Assembly: GCA_947259505.1 (NCBI GenBank)
Contig: CAMYLT010000008.1
Location: 496,001 to 560,000 of the forward strand
Length of the DNA: 64,000 nt
Reading direction: 5' to 3'
Source of the DNA: an uncultured Porticoccus sp.
Lineage (GTDB): Bacteria; Pseudomonadota; Gammaproteobacteria; Pseudomonadales; Porticoccaceae
Positions 18,717 to 29,234 of the stretch are shown here, piece after piece. The first letter of the stretch is position 1. Every line of letters starts with the position of its first letter. The translations under genes were made by a program, and so were the position numbers. A model generated the notes under the pieces. The model was not told where the DNA came from and did no database searches. It worked only from the letters and a program-made list of their open reading frames with translations.

Positions 18717-19003
18717 AAATGAATAACTTTTGGCGCCAGTTACGCTGCGGAATAGCCATTTTCGCGCTATTGGCGCCGATATTGGCCAGTGCAGGGGTCT
18801 ACAAGTGCATTGATGATTCGGGCAAGACCACATTCAGCGATCGCCCCTGTGAGGGCGCTTCGGGTGGCAACGTCGAGGCTAAGGAAAACCCGAAAAAAGA
18901 TACATCGACAAAGACCCGTAGTAGTGCAGAGCAGAAAAAACGTCAGGGTTTGGGTACGTACATCGATCGTGCCCATGGAATTTCTGCCAAGCCTAAGCCT
19001 TAA
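18713..19003 (+). CDS. DUF4124 domain exported protein
   Basis: A 96-residue protein with a signal peptide ending ILASA, then the DUF4124 core (GVYKCIDDSGKTTFSDRPC, residues 28-46) and a low-complexity Lys/Ser tail. DUF4124 proteins are exported and of unknown role. A GTG at 18713 would overlap the mtnP stop by 4 bases; an ATG at 18719 is the alternative and loses two residues. Confidence 0.75.
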   Translation: MKMNNFWRQLRCGIAIFALLAPILASAGVYKCIDDSGKTTFSDRPCEGASGGNVEAKENPKKDTSTKTRSSAEQKKRQGLGTYIDRAHGISAKPKP

Positions 19004-19014
19004 CAGGCGCTGCG

Positions 19015-19902
19015 TTATTCACCACTACCCGCTTTATGGCGGCTGACCATTACCAGTACACCCATATTGGGGTGATCAAGGTACATCAGCTCTCCCAGCT
19101 TGAGTCGAGTGGACTGATTCAGGGACACCATATCATTTACTGCAAAGTGTGGCGTCTGATAAGACCAGGCAGGAGGGTTAGATGCTTGTGGCTGGTTAAT
19201 GTCCGTTGTCTGATTTTCATCTACATGATGTTGTCGCCAAGGCTGAACCGGTAGCGTCGGCCAGGTTTGCGTTGTGTTCGCTGAGGGCTGTGGTGATGCG
19301 CTGTCCGCTGAAACAGGCATTGAATCAGCAGGTATGGTAGCCGTTGGCGCCCCAAAACGGGTGTGCCAAAGGTCGGCCTGGAAATGCAGATGGCGGTTGA
19401 GTACCAACCGGACGCTGCCCTCCAGCTCATGGTGGTCACCGTAGGCTTCCCCTCCGGCGACGATGATCCATGGACTCTGATCCTCCCCAAGACCCTGTTG
19501 CCGCCATGCTTGGTGGAGTAGCACCTGGTATCCCGGTGCTCTTTTCAGGGCATAGTCATCCCCGCCCAGTTTGAAATTTTTATTACTCAAGGACACATAG
19601 GGGCGTTCAGTTGTGCCCGTTAAGCCTTCTTGCGCTAACGCTGTATTTGTCTCTGGGGCAGCGGGATTGGTCGGTTGCACTGTATCTGGTTGCGCAGCGT
19701 CAATCGATGAGCCGGTCAGTACGCGCCAGTTTTCTGGATAGCTTAGCTGGAGATCCTTGCGGTGTTGTTCATTGTGGTAGAGGTCCTGCTGGCTGAAGAC
19801 AAGGATCTCCACCTGATACCAGGGTGGTGATTCCTCGGCATAGGATCGCAGTGAAAAACTCAGCGCAAGGGGGATACATAACAGCGGAGCGGGAAATTTC
19901 AT
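19015..19902 (-). CDS. csiV: CsiV family periplasmic protein
   Basis: A 295-residue exported protein with signal peptide (cleavage near SYAEE). The start of the mature part, PWYQVEILVFSQQD, and the segment LEGSVRLVLNRHLHFQADLW are typical of CsiV, known in Vibrio as a septal peptidoglycan protein needed for growth with D-amino acids. The middle (175-245) is a Pro/Thr/Gln-rich linker. The gene starts immediately after the mfd stop, the order of PA3003-PA3002. Confidence 0.8.
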   Translation of the reverse strand: MKFPAPLLCIPLALSFSLRSYAEESPPWYQVEILVFSQQDLYHNEQHRKDLQLSYPENWRVLTGSSIDAAQPDTVQPTNPAAPETNTALAQEGLTGTTERPYVSLSNKNFKLGGDDYALKRAPGYQVLLHQAWRQQGLGEDQSPWIIVAGGEAYGDHHELEGSVRLVLNRHLHFQADLWHTRFGAPTATIPADSMPVSADSASPQPSANTTQTWPTLPVQPWRQHHVDENQTTDINQPQASNPPAWSYQTPHFAVNDMVSLNQSTRLKLGELMYLDHPNMGVLVMVSRHKAGSGE

Positions 19903-22900
19903 TTACGTCCTGTTTCCTGTAGGTGTTAGCCGATTCAATACTGCCTGTACCTGCACCAGTCGTTGTTCGATGGTCGCTGTCGGTACCGAAAATTTCAGGG
20001 TGGTGGCACCCTGTAGTTTGAAGATTGCTGGCTCCTTTTGCACCATCTGTACAATGGTCAACGGCTCGACCACGGTATCATTGCCGAACTCGACACGTCC
20101 ACCGATAGGCCCAGATTCTACCTTGCAGATACCCAGTTGGCGGGCCTGAAGTTTTAGCGCTGTGACCCGGAACAAATTTTTCAGATGATCGGGCAACAGT
20201 CCGAATCGGTCGATCATTTCTACCTGTAACTCATCGAGTTCATCATCTGAACCGGCGTTGGCGATACGTTTGTACATCATCAAGCGCATATGCACATCGG
20301 GCAGGTAATCCTCTGGAATCAACGCGGGAATATTGAGATTGATTTCGATATCTTCGGTAAGCGGAATGTCCAGTTCTATCGATTTGCCCTTGCGAATGGC
20401 GTCTACCGCACGCTCCAACAACTCCATGTAAAGGGTAAAACCGATAGACTGGATGTGGCCACTCTGGTCTTCGCCCAGCAATTCGCCGGCACCGCGGATT
20501 TCAAGGTCGTGGGTGGCCAGGGTAAAACCGGAACCCAAGTGATCAGCGGCACTGATGGCTTCAAGGCGTTTAACCGCATCGTCGGTCATGTTCTTTGGGT
20601 GCGGGGTCAGCAGGTAGGCGTAGGCCTGGTGGTGGGAACGGCCCACCCGTCCCCGCAACTGGTGTAACTGCGCCAGGCCCAACTTGTCTGCACGGTCGAT
20701 AATGATGGTGTTGGCGCTGGGAATATCGATGCCGGTTTCAATAATAGTGGTACAGACCAACACGTTGAATCGCTGGTGGTAAAAGTCCGACATGACCTTT
20801 TCCAGCTCGCGCTCACGCATCTGACCATGGGCAATCTCAATGCGGGCTTCTGGTAACAGTTCTTGCAAATCCCGGGCTGTTTTGCCAATGCTCTTCACTT
20901 CATTGTGCAGGTAGTACACCTGGCCACCACGCAGAATTTCACGCAACATGGCTTCCCGAATCACCCTTGGATCATCCTGACGCACGAAGGATTTAACCGA
21001 TAGCCGTCGCGCGGGCGGGGTGGCGATAATTGACAGGTCGCGAATCCCTGACATGGACAGATTAAGCGTGCGGGGAATCGGGGTTGCAGTGAGGGTGAGG
21101 ATGTCCACCTCGGCACGCAGGGCCTTGATTTTCTCTTTCTGGCGGACCCCAAAACGGTGTTCTTCGTCGATGATCAGCAATCCCAGATTCTGGTAGTCAA
21201 CTTTGGCGTGCAGCAACTTGTGAGTGCCGATCAGAATGTCTACTTTGCCATTGCTGGCTCGCTCCAGCACATCCTGCTGTTCTTTGTCCGAACGAAAGCG
21301 AGAGAGCTCTTCGATAATGACCGGCCAGTTGGCAAATCGGTCGCGGAAGTTCTCCAGGTGTTGGTGAGCCAGCAGGGTAGTGGGTACGAGCATGATCACT
21401 TGTTTGCCGCTGGCTACGGCGATAAACGCGGCGCGCATGGCCACTTCTGTTTTACCAAAGCCCACATCGCCACAGACCAGTCGATCCATGGGTTGCTCGG
21501 CGAGCATATCGGCTTTGACCGCCTCAATGGTATCTAATTGGTCGGGCGTCTCTTCGAACGGGAAATCCGCACAGAATGCACGGTAATCTGTTTCCGGGTC
21601 TCGACAGGCGAACCCTTTACGCGCAGCTCGTGTAGCGTAAATATCCAGTAATTCTGTTGCGGTATCGCGTATTTGTTTGAGTGCCTTGTCTTTGGCTTTT
21701 TGCCATTGCTCGCTACCGAGGCGATGCAGTGGAGCCTGCTCTTCTTCGGAACCACTGTAACGACTGATCAGGTGCAGAGATGACACCGGCACATAAAGCT
21801 TGGCCTCATCGGCGTATTCAAGAGTGAGGAATTCCTGGGGGTCACCTCCCGCCGTGATGGTTTGCAACCCAAGGTAGCGACCGACGCCATGATCAATATG
21901 TACAACAGGTGCTCCGACACGCAGCTCGGTGAGGTTCTTGATGACCTGGTCTGCGTCTTCCCGCTGTTTGCTGCGGCGTCGCCGCTGCATCACCTGTTGC
22001 CCGAACAACTCTGTTTCGGTGATGACACGGATCCCTGATTCCTCAAGGGCAAAGCCACGTGTCAGGGGGTAAATGGTGATCCCTACGAGCTGTTTGCCAC
22101 TCGCAAAGTTATCCCAGCCGCTGGTGTCTTCGGGGCGAATGCCCTGGCGCTGCAATAATGCCAGCAGGCTTTCTCGACGACCTGCCGATTCAGCGCAAAA
22201 CAGTGTCCGTTGCGAACTCTTCTCCAGATGGGCGCCGAGCTTTTTTAACGGATTGTCAGCTTTCGCATCCACAGCGATATCTGGTAGCGCACTGAAGCCC
22301 AGCGTCAGCTGACTCTTATCTTCTCTTCCGTCACTGCGCAGCACGGTGCGGGGGTATTGCTTGATGGCCCCAAACAATTCCTCGACCGGAATAAAGACCT
22401 CGGTAGGGGGGAGGAGGGGGCGGGTGGGGTCGATGTTGTATTCCTGGTATCGCTGGTTCGCATCCTGCCAGAATTTTCCTGCCGCCTGTTCAATGCCTCC
22501 ATCTGTAAATAATTGGCAGTTGCTGGGCAAATAATCGAACAATGTGACACAGCGTTCAAAGAATAACGGGATGAAATATTCAATACCCTGTGGCGGAATA
22601 CCCGCACTGATATCTCTAAATACGGGGCAGCGGCGTTCGTCCACATCAAAACGGGATAGCCAGTTGTCCTTGAAACGACGAATTGACGCTTTATCCAGAG
22701 GGACTTCCCGGGCGGGCAAGAGGCAGATGCTGTCAGTTTGTTCTAGCGTGCGCTGCGTCTCGGGATCGAATGTGCGCAGGGTTTCAATTTCGTCATCGAA
22801 CAGGTCGATACGGAAGGGCAGTCTGGCCCCCATGGGGAAAATGTCGATTAGCGCCCCACGTACGGCAAATTCACCGTGTTCGACGACGGTGTCTACACAG

Positions 22901-23355
22901 TGATAGCCAGCCGCTTCAAGTTGGCTGCGCAGTTTCTCCAGGTCGATTCTGTCACCAGTGTGATAATCAAAAGCGCGCTGGCTGACAAACTCGTTAGGTG
23001 GGAGCCGGTGCATCAGTGTGCTGACCGGTACTACTGCTACGCCAACTTGTGTCTGCGGTAGGCGAAACAGGGTGCGCAGGCGCTCCGAAACAATGTCCTG
23101 GTGGGGCGAAAACAGGTCGTAGGGAAGCGTTTCCCAGTCAGGGAAATGGAAAACCGGGTATTGTTGGCCGAGAAAGAATTGCAGCTCAGATTCAAGCTCA
23201 ACCGCAGCGCGCGCCGATTCGGCAATAACAACTGTCAAACCTTGGTGCTGGCGGCTGGCCTCGGCAATTGCCAGCGATGCACCGGCGCCATAGACGCCAG
23301 ACCAAAAGCGTTTATCGCCCGGGGTATTAAGTGCCGGGAGTGACAGAATCGACAT
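19903..23355 (-). CDS. mfd: Transcription-repair coupling factor Mfd
   Basis: A 1150-residue SF2 translocase, close to E. coli Mfd (1148). It has the UvrB-like N-terminal module, the RNA polymerase-interacting domain (VVHIDHGVGRYLGLQ), motif I GDVGFGKTEVAMRA, DEEH box IIDEEHRFG, motif VI QLRGRVGRS, and the C-terminal TRCF domain. It removes stalled polymerase and recruits UvrA. The ATG at 23355 (MSILSLPAL) is chosen; 60 extra residues from 23535 would run into the divergent gene. Confidence 0.97.
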   Translation of the reverse strand: MSILSLPALNTPGDKRFWSGVYGAGASLAIAEASRQHQGLTVVIAESARAAVELESELQFFLGQQYPVFHFPDWETLPYDLFSPHQDIVSERLRTLFRLPQTQVGVAVVPVSTLMHRLPPNEFVSQRAFDYHTGDRIDLEKLRSQLEAAGYHCVDTVVEHGEFAVRGALIDIFPMGARLPFRIDLFDDEIETLRTFDPETQRTLEQTDSICLLPAREVPLDKASIRRFKDNWLSRFDVDERRCPVFRDISAGIPPQGIEYFIPLFFERCVTLFDYLPSNCQLFTDGGIEQAAGKFWQDANQRYQEYNIDPTRPLLPPTEVFIPVEELFGAIKQYPRTVLRSDGREDKSQLTLGFSALPDIAVDAKADNPLKKLGAHLEKSSQRTLFCAESAGRRESLLALLQRQGIRPEDTSGWDNFASGKQLVGITIYPLTRGFALEESGIRVITETELFGQQVMQRRRRSKQREDADQVIKNLTELRVGAPVVHIDHGVGRYLGLQTITAGGDPQEFLTLEYADEAKLYVPVSSLHLISRYSGSEEEQAPLHRLGSEQWQKAKDKALKQIRDTATELLDIYATRAARKGFACRDPETDYRAFCADFPFEETPDQLDTIEAVKADMLAEQPMDRLVCGDVGFGKTEVAMRAAFIAVASGKQVIMLVPTTLLAHQHLENFRDRFANWPVIIEELSRFRSDKEQQDVLERASNGKVDILIGTHKLLHAKVDYQNLGLLIIDEEHRFGVRQKEKIKALRAEVDILTLTATPIPRTLNLSMSGIRDLSIIATPPARRLSVKSFVRQDDPRVIREAMLREILRGGQVYYLHNEVKSIGKTARDLQELLPEARIEIAHGQMRERELEKVMSDFYHQRFNVLVCTTIIETGIDIPSANTIIIDRADKLGLAQLHQLRGRVGRSHHQAYAYLLTPHPKNMTDDAVKRLEAISAADHLGSGFTLATHDLEIRGAGELLGEDQSGHIQSIGFTLYMELLERAVDAIRKGKSIELDIPLTEDIEINLNIPALIPEDYLPDVHMRLMMYKRIANAGSDDELDELQVEMIDRFGLLPDHLKNLFRVTALKLQARQLGICKVESGPIGGRVEFGNDTVVEPLTIVQMVQKEPAIFKLQGATTLKFSVPTATIEQRLVQVQAVLNRLTPTGNRT

Positions 23356-23443
23356 GTTGGGATGGTACTTTTGTGGTTGAAAAACGAGGTGTGCTATTTT
23401 AGCGGGGCCATTGTGAGATTGATATGTATACACGGGAATTGTA

Positions 23444-24121
23444 GTGAGGATCATGTATTTGCTGTTGCTCAGCGGATTGAGCTTGTTGTTGTCTGGATGT
23501 GGCAATTCGCCATTCAAAGTACAGAACTTGGCCAAGACGGATATCGATATGGTGGCGGATGCCCACTATCGAGAGACAGAATTACTACTGAAAGAATTGA
23601 CCGTAAAACTGTATAAGCGCAATCCGAGAGAGCTCCACAAGGTTAATGGCCAGACCATCGACCATCGGGTCACGCAGATTTTTACGGCGCCAGGCAAACT
23701 TCAGTTTGCTGAATTGCCCGTTACGGGTACTGAGGCCATCGAATTGTCGGTCAATCCTGACTATCGAGGTGATCGTGTTTTCGCATTAATGGTAGGTCTT
23801 ACCGAGATGATTCGGGCCTCCTATGGCTACCACACAGATTTTTATATGTTCTCCGAACTGGATCACCAGAAGCTCTACCATAGTGCCCGCAACATTGAGA
23901 TTGCCCTATGGCGTATCGCCCGCAGTGAAGATGGCTCCGGACTGCCGTTAATCGTAACGAACAGCTGGCGTAGCAAAAAACAAAACCTCAGTTATGAGCG
24001 ATTGTTCGGGAAGTTAATTGCTATGCAGGACATGATGGCCATTGTCATGGCTGAAAAAAATCAACGGGTGATCAAGACAGTCGCCCTGAATGTCGCCACC
24101 ATGGCATTTATTCCTCTTTAA
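23444..24121 (+). CDS. Predicted lipoprotein of unknown function
   Basis: A 225-residue protein with a type II signal (LLLLSGLSLLLSGC, lipobox cysteine at 19), so a lipoprotein. The mature part is mostly helical, including NPRELHKVNGQ, ALMVGLTEMIRASYGYHTDF and SARNIEIALWRIARSEDGSG, with no domain I recognise. Start is probably GTG 23444 (GGGA 6 bases before); the ATG at 23453 is too close to its GAGG. Divergent from mfd. Confidence 0.7.
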   Translation: MRIMYLLLLSGLSLLLSGCGNSPFKVQNLAKTDIDMVADAHYRETELLLKELTVKLYKRNPRELHKVNGQTIDHRVTQIFTAPGKLQFAELPVTGTEAIELSVNPDYRGDRVFALMVGLTEMIRASYGYHTDFYMFSELDHQKLYHSARNIEIALWRIARSEDGSGLPLIVTNSWRSKKQNLSYERLFGKLIAMQDMMAIVMAEKNQRVIKTVALNVATMAFIPL

Positions 24122-24179
24122 AATCCGACTAGGAATCTGTGCTGTTTCACTAGGCGATGCTGATCATCTGAAATAGGGC

Positions 24180-24212
24180 AGATGGCCCACTTATTGGTGG
24201 CTATCTGTACTG
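24180..24212. terminator. Imperfect hairpin between convergent genes
   Basis: The arms around CAGATGGCC and GGTGGCTATCTG can pair with a few mismatches, between the lipoprotein gene and the convergent kinase gene. There is no strong T tract. Confidence 0.25.
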
Positions 24213-25055
24213 CCTAATAATGGCGGAAACCTGTTGATAGTAAGTTTTTCCAAACAGGTTTAGGTGGTTGAGCAGATGGTAGAGGTTGTAGAGAGCACTG
24301 CGGGTTTGCCAGCCTGATTCCAGTGGCCTTATCTCCTGATATGCGGTGTAGAAGTCATCCCCGAAGCCGCCAAATAACATGGTCATGGCCAGCTCTGCCT
24401 CGCCCCAACCGTAATGACAGGCGGGGTCAAAGAGTACCGGCTGGCCACTACTGCTACACATCTGATTGCCACGCCAGAGATCGCCATGGAGCAGTGAGGC
24501 AGGCTGATGGGGAATCAGCTCGGCTAGCCGAATACAAAACTGCTCAATGGAATGAAAGTCTCTGGTCGTTAGCAACCCTTGATCACGTGCCAATTTTCCC
24601 TGGTAGAGTAACCGCTGTTCTGCAAAGAAGAGGTGGCCATCGGCATACCATGTGTTGGGTTGGGGCGTCGCGCCACAATAATTGTCACACTCAAAGCCAA
24701 AACGCTCAGCTTTGTGGTTATGCATGGTTGCCAGTTGTCGACCTAACTTGATCCAGTAATCAACCCCTGGTGCACGTGTCTCGATAAATTCAAGCAACAG
24801 AAACTCTTCCGTAGCGGCGATAACTTCAGGGGTCCGCACCGTATTAGTGCTGGCAATGGCTCTCAATCCCTGTGCTTCTGCGGAAAACATATCGCTGGGT
24901 AGATGTTGCCCATGCTTGAGAAAATAACAGCGGCCATTAGTGGTATATAGTGAGAAGGCGTCGGCGATATCTCCACCGATAAGCTGTTGTGTATCAAGGA
25001 TGGTATCGCCCAATAGCGATTCAATTTCCGGTTTGAGCTTTGTGGGTAATGCCAT
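24201..25055 (-). CDS. Fructosamine/ketosamine-3-kinase family protein
   Basis: A 284-residue small-molecule kinase with the FN3K pattern. It has an ATP lobe with FLKHG, the catalytic loop LLHGDLWRGNQM, and PVLFDPACHYGWGEAELAMTMLF carrying the metal-binding Asp. Relatives phosphorylate sugar amines or ketosamines on glycated proteins and allow deglycation. The ATG at 25055 is chosen; a longer reading to 25169 would overlap the divergent nucleotidase gene. Confidence 0.88.
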   Translation of the reverse strand: MALPTKLKPEIESLLGDTILDTQQLIGGDIADAFSLYTTNGRCYFLKHGQHLPSDMFSAEAQGLRAIASTNTVRTPEVIAATEEFLLLEFIETRAPGVDYWIKLGRQLATMHNHKAERFGFECDNYCGATPQPNTWYADGHLFFAEQRLLYQGKLARDQGLLTTRDFHSIEQFCIRLAELIPHQPASLLHGDLWRGNQMCSSSGQPVLFDPACHYGWGEAELAMTMLFGGFGDDFYTAYQEIRPLESGWQTRSALYNLYHLLNHLNLFGKTYYQQVSAIIRQYR

Positions 25056-25110
25056 TAAATTAGCCTGATCAATTGCCGCAATTCGGCGGCTGCATATCGA
25101 GGAAAGGTTA

Positions 25111-26016
25111 GTGTCAAAAAACTTCGGTGACAAACTGGTGATAGCAATTTCATCCCGAGCACTTTTCAATATGGATGAAAGTCATCGAGTGTACGAAGAG
25201 GAGGGCTTGGATGCCTATTCCCGTTACCAGGTAGAACATGAGGACGAGGTGCTGCCTCCCGGCGAAGCCTTTCCCATGGTCAAGAAGCTGTTACGTATCA
25301 ATGAAAAGCTCGGTGGTGAACCCCGGGTAGAGGTGATTTTGTTGTCACGCAATTCGGCGGATACCGGTTTGCGTGTGTTCAATTCGATTGAGTATCACGG
25401 ACTCGATATCACCCGCGCGGCTTTCTGTGGAGGGGAAAGCCCCTATCGTTATGTGTCTGCCTTTGGCTGCCATCTGTTCCTGTCGACCAATGCAGAAGAT
25501 GTGTGTAATGCGCTGGATAATGGTGTGGCCGCGGCAACTTTGATCTCTTCAGGCTCGCGGGATCGCAATGACGATGAACTGCGTTTTGCCTTTGATGGTG
25601 ATGCGGTGTTGTTTTCCGATGATTCCGAACGGGTCTTTAAGGAAAGTGGTCTTGCCGCGTTTACCCAGAGCGAGAAAGCTGCTGCGAAGGAGCCGATGAG
25701 CGGAGGTCCCTTCAAACATTTTCTGCAGGCATTACATGCCCTTCAGGCAGAATTTCCACCCAAAAGCTGTCCGATTCGCACAGCTTTGGTGACCGCAAGA
25801 TCTGCTCCGACCCATGAGCGGGTGGTTCGAACATTGCGAACCTGGAACATTCGTATCGACGAATCGCTGTTCCTCGGGGGGCTGGATAAGGCGGTGTTCC
25901 TGAAGTCCTATGGAGCAGATGTGTTCTTCGATGATCAGCAGTCTCACTGTGAATCAGCCAAGAGTCATGTGGCCACAGGCCATGTACCCCATGGAATTGC
26001 CAATCGTAAAAGCTGA
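25111..26016 (+). CDS. 5'-nucleotidase (cN-I-like, PF06189 family)
   Basis: A 301-residue HAD-type cytosolic 5'-nucleotidase. Visible patterns are KLVIAISSRALFNMDESHRVY, the acidic FAFDGDAVLFSDDSERVF (nucleophile Asp region), FCGGESPYRYV, ALVTARSAPTHERVVRTLR and VFFDDQQSHCESA. It dephosphorylates nucleoside monophosphates. GTG start at 25111 with GAGGAAAGG just upstream. Divergent from the kinase gene and convergent with the TauE/SafE gene. Confidence 0.87.
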   Translation: MSKNFGDKLVIAISSRALFNMDESHRVYEEEGLDAYSRYQVEHEDEVLPPGEAFPMVKKLLRINEKLGGEPRVEVILLSRNSADTGLRVFNSIEYHGLDITRAAFCGGESPYRYVSAFGCHLFLSTNAEDVCNALDNGVAAATLISSGSRDRNDDELRFAFDGDAVLFSDDSERVFKESGLAAFTQSEKAAAKEPMSGGPFKHFLQALHALQAEFPPKSCPIRTALVTARSAPTHERVVRTLRTWNIRIDESLFLGGLDKAVFLKSYGADVFFDDQQSHCESAKSHVATGHVPHGIANRKS

Positions 26017-26023
26017 AACCGGC

Positions 26024-26812
26024 CTAGAAAATACTGAACTTGATACCCAAGCCGAGCAGCAGGAAAGCTAGGATTGATTGCAGAACGCTGCTGGGCAGAC
26101 GTGCGGCCAGTTTTGTACCCAAGTGAATTGCCGGCAGCGAACCAATCAGCAGTGAACCCAGTAGAACCAAATCCACATTACCCAGGAAAAACAGGTGGCT
26201 CAGCCCGGCGATCAGCGTCAGTGGCACGGCATGGGCAATGTCGGTGCCCACAATGTGCAGTGCAGGTAATCTGGGAAACAGAATCATCAGCAGCGCGGCA
26301 CAGAATGCCCCGGCTCCTACAGAGGAAAGGGTAACGAACACGCCGAGGAAAATGCCTGCAAGGAAAGTCACCTTGGTCGCGTGAAGTTGAAAGAATGAAC
26401 CCACGGGGCCACGGGGCCGGTCGGAGGTGTCTTTCAGTACACGTTTAAACAGGATCACCGCTGCGGTAATGATAAGCATGACGCCCAGGCTGGTGGTGAG
26501 AATCTCTTTATATTCATTGGCATCGGTAAAAACGTGACTCAGCAATTGAGCTGTAACGAGGGCAGCAGGGATACTACCGGCAGCGAGAAAACCTACTAGG
26601 CGCCATTGAATGCTTTTCTGGCGTGCGTGTGCAGCCACACCCCCTGCTTTGGTTATCGAGGCGTAGAGCAAATCAGTGCCGATAGCGATGTTGTAGGGAA
26701 TACCTAACAGGATCAGTAGGGGGGTCATCAGTGATCCGCCACCCACACCGGTCAGTCCTACCACCAGTCCGACAAAAGCGCCCGACAAGATATAGAGCAA
26801 AAAGTCCAACAA
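26024..26812 (-). CDS. TauE/SafE family membrane permease
   Basis: A 262-residue protein with about eight transmembrane helices. It has the family start GAFVGLVVGLTGVGGGSLMTPLLI and, in the second repeat, LGVFVTLSSVGAGAFCAALLMIL. TauE/SafE proteins move sulfite, sulfoacetate or other sulfur anions. Location divergent from cysB, 113 bases away, suggests CysB control and a sulfur substrate; this is inference. Confidence 0.85.
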   Translation of the reverse strand: MLDFLLYILSGAFVGLVVGLTGVGGGSLMTPLLILLGIPYNIAIGTDLLYASITKAGGVAAHARQKSIQWRLVGFLAAGSIPAALVTAQLLSHVFTDANEYKEILTTSLGVMLIITAAVILFKRVLKDTSDRPRGPVGSFFQLHATKVTFLAGIFLGVFVTLSSVGAGAFCAALLMILFPRLPALHIVGTDIAHAVPLTLIAGLSHLFFLGNVDLVLLGSLLIGSLPAIHLGTKLAARLPSSVLQSILAFLLLGLGIKFSIF

Positions 26813-26863
26813 AATCCAGCGCTTCCGTACCCAAAATAGGCTGGCAACTCTAGCAATTTAAAC

Positions 26864-26882
26864 CTATTCTTCAAAGGAATAG
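26864..26882. promoter_or_regulatory. Dyad in the cysB/TauE intergenic region
   Basis: A 6-bp inverted repeat CTATTC-N7-GAATAG lies in the AT-rich spacer, 44 bases before the cysB ATG. It could be a binding site for a LysR-type dimer such as CysB; not established. Confidence 0.3.
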
Positions 26883-26913
26883 TTTTTTATATTTTTAGAC
26901 GATTGCAGTCTAG

Positions 26914-27900
<987 letters not shown>

Positions 27901-27912
27901 TGACTCGAAAAT

Positions 27913-27940
27913 GATAAAATGGCCAGTAATTGCTGGCCAT
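27913..27940 (-). terminator. Terminator between cysB and the cysH-side operon
   Basis: A perfect 8-bp stem (ATGGCCAG/CTGGCCAT) with a 6-base loop at 27919-27940. On the minus strand it is followed by a TTTTATCATTTT run, so it best terminates the minus-strand unit. It lies 4 bases beyond that stop. Confidence 0.7.
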
Positions 27941-27944
27941 CTGT

Positions 27945-28280
27945 TTAGAGAAAATCCAGATCCGGATTGTCGTTGAGAATTTCCTTCAGCTCATCTTCTT
28001 CGCGTGTTTTCTGGTTCAGTACTTCCTTAACAAACTTGAAGTAGACCGTGTGGATTTCCGGGGCTTGCCCTTCACGTTCAACCAGAAAAAAGGGAGCTCG
28101 TTCCACCTGATACAGCGAAGCTAGTTCCATGCCGGGGGAGGAGGGATCGCGCTCGTCGGCAATCAACACCTCGTCAATCAGTGTCATCTGGCCAGCCTGC
28201 TCCATTTTCTGCTGTACTTCTTCGCACTTCTTGCAGAGGCTGCCATCCAATTTGATCTTCTTGACGAGGGTGATTTTCAT
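27945..28280 (-). CDS. Thioredoxin-like CxxC protein (PA1755-like)
   Basis: A 111-residue protein with an N-terminal CKKC pair (16-19). A thioredoxin-like pattern follows, including VLIADERD and YQVERAPFFLVE, where Ala-Pro fits the cis-proline loop. It has no signal peptide. It follows cysH by 12 bases on the same strand, so it is probably cotranscribed. It occupies the PA1755 slot of Pseudomonas. A role as redox partner of CysH is plausible but not shown. Confidence 0.75.
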   Translation of the reverse strand: MKITLVKKIKLDGSLCKKCEEVQQKMEQAGQMTLIDEVLIADERDPSSPGMELASLYQVERAPFFLVEREGQAPEIHTVYFKFVKEVLNQKTREEDELKEILNDNPDLDFL

Positions 28281-28292
28281 TTCGGTATCCGA

Positions 28293-29024
28293 TTACTTGT
28301 TGATGTTGACCGCGTGCAAGCCACATTCCTTGAGGGTGGCTTCTTCCCACCACCAACGGCCTTCGCGTTCGTGCTGCCCTGGGCCAGTAGGGCGGGTACA
28401 GGGTTCACAACCAATACTGACAAAACCCTTATCATGCAATGCGTTGTAGGGCACGTTGTTGCTACGGATATAGTTCCACACTTGAGCGGAGGTCCAATTA
28501 GCCAACGGGTTGAACTTGGTCAGGCTGTCATCGGGACGGGCAAATGCCTTGTCATCCTGAATCACGGGTATAGATGTGCGGGTGCCTGGGCTCTGGTCAC
28601 GGCGTTGACCTGTGATCCAGGCATCTACGGTGAGTAACTTGCGACGCAGAGGGCCAATCTTACGGATACTGCAGCATTCTTTATGGTCTTCCTTGTAGAA
28701 GCTGAACAAGCCTTTTTCGCGCACCATCTTGTTAACGGCTGCGGCTTCCGGGAACACTACATCGATTTCGATACCGTAATGCTCACGTACTTTCTCGATG
28801 AACTGGTAAGTCTCGGCATGCAGACGGCCGGTATCCAATGAGAACACCTGCACTTTCCCCGGATTGATTTTGCAGGCCATATCAATCAGCACAACATCTT
28901 CAGCACCGCTGAAGGAAATGGCGATGTTGTCAAATTCTTCCAGGGCGTATTGAATGATTTCCTGGGGAGTCTGCTCGGAGAGTTGGCGATCGAGATCAAC
29001 AGTATTTAAACGATTTTCTGCCAT
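28293..29024 (-). CDS. cysH: Adenylyl-sulfate (APS/PAPS) reductase CysH
   Basis: A 243-residue reductase that makes sulfite from adenylyl sulfate. It has [14 protein letters not shown], the PP-loop-type [22 protein letters not shown] (first Cys pair), [13 protein letters not shown] and [13 protein letters not shown] with the second Cys pair. A final ECGLH holds the catalytic cysteine. The two Cys pairs are the 4Fe-4S ligands of the APS-reductase branch, so APS rather than PAPS is the likely substrate. Probably CysB-regulated. Confidence 0.95.
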   Translation of the reverse strand: MAENRLNTVDLDRQLSEQTPQEIIQYALEEFDNIAISFSGAEDVVLIDMACKINPGKVQVFSLDTGRLHAETYQFIEKVREHYGIEIDVVFPEAAAVNKMVREKGLFSFYKEDHKECCSIRKIGPLRRKLLTVDAWITGQRRDQSPGTRTSIPVIQDDKAFARPDDSLTKFNPLANWTSAQVWNYIRSNNVPYNALHDKGFVSIGCEPCTRPTGPGQHEREGRWWWEEATLKECGLHAVNINK

Positions 29025-29130
29025 GGGTTTCGCTCGTTATCCTCGGTAAATGGATGTGCTAGTTCATTAAGGGCGGGGATGATACCAAAGCCTTAACTAA
29101 AGGAAAAATAATCAGAAAATATAATCTGTA

Positions 29131-29158
29131 TTGATACGGCTATTAGTATGGTTAACAT
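29131..29158 (+). promoter_or_regulatory. Candidate thrH promoter
   Basis: TTGATA (29131-29136) and TAACAT (29153-29158) with a 16-base spacer lie 76 bases before the thrH start. The rest of the 210-base divergent spacer is AT-rich; I see no other defined site. Confidence 0.35.
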
Positions 29159-29234
29159 TAGCTTTGTTGCGCGCTCGTAGCGAAATGGTTAGAGTGGCGC
29201 GGTTTTTCTACCCCCGTGTTGAGAGGATATTGCT

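Noticed and set aside
29168..29215. tRNA-like D-arm text upstream of thrH (GTAGCGAAATGGTTAGAGTGG)
   Set aside because: No anticodon arm, T-arm (GTTCGA) or acceptor pairing follows, so it is not a tRNA gene.
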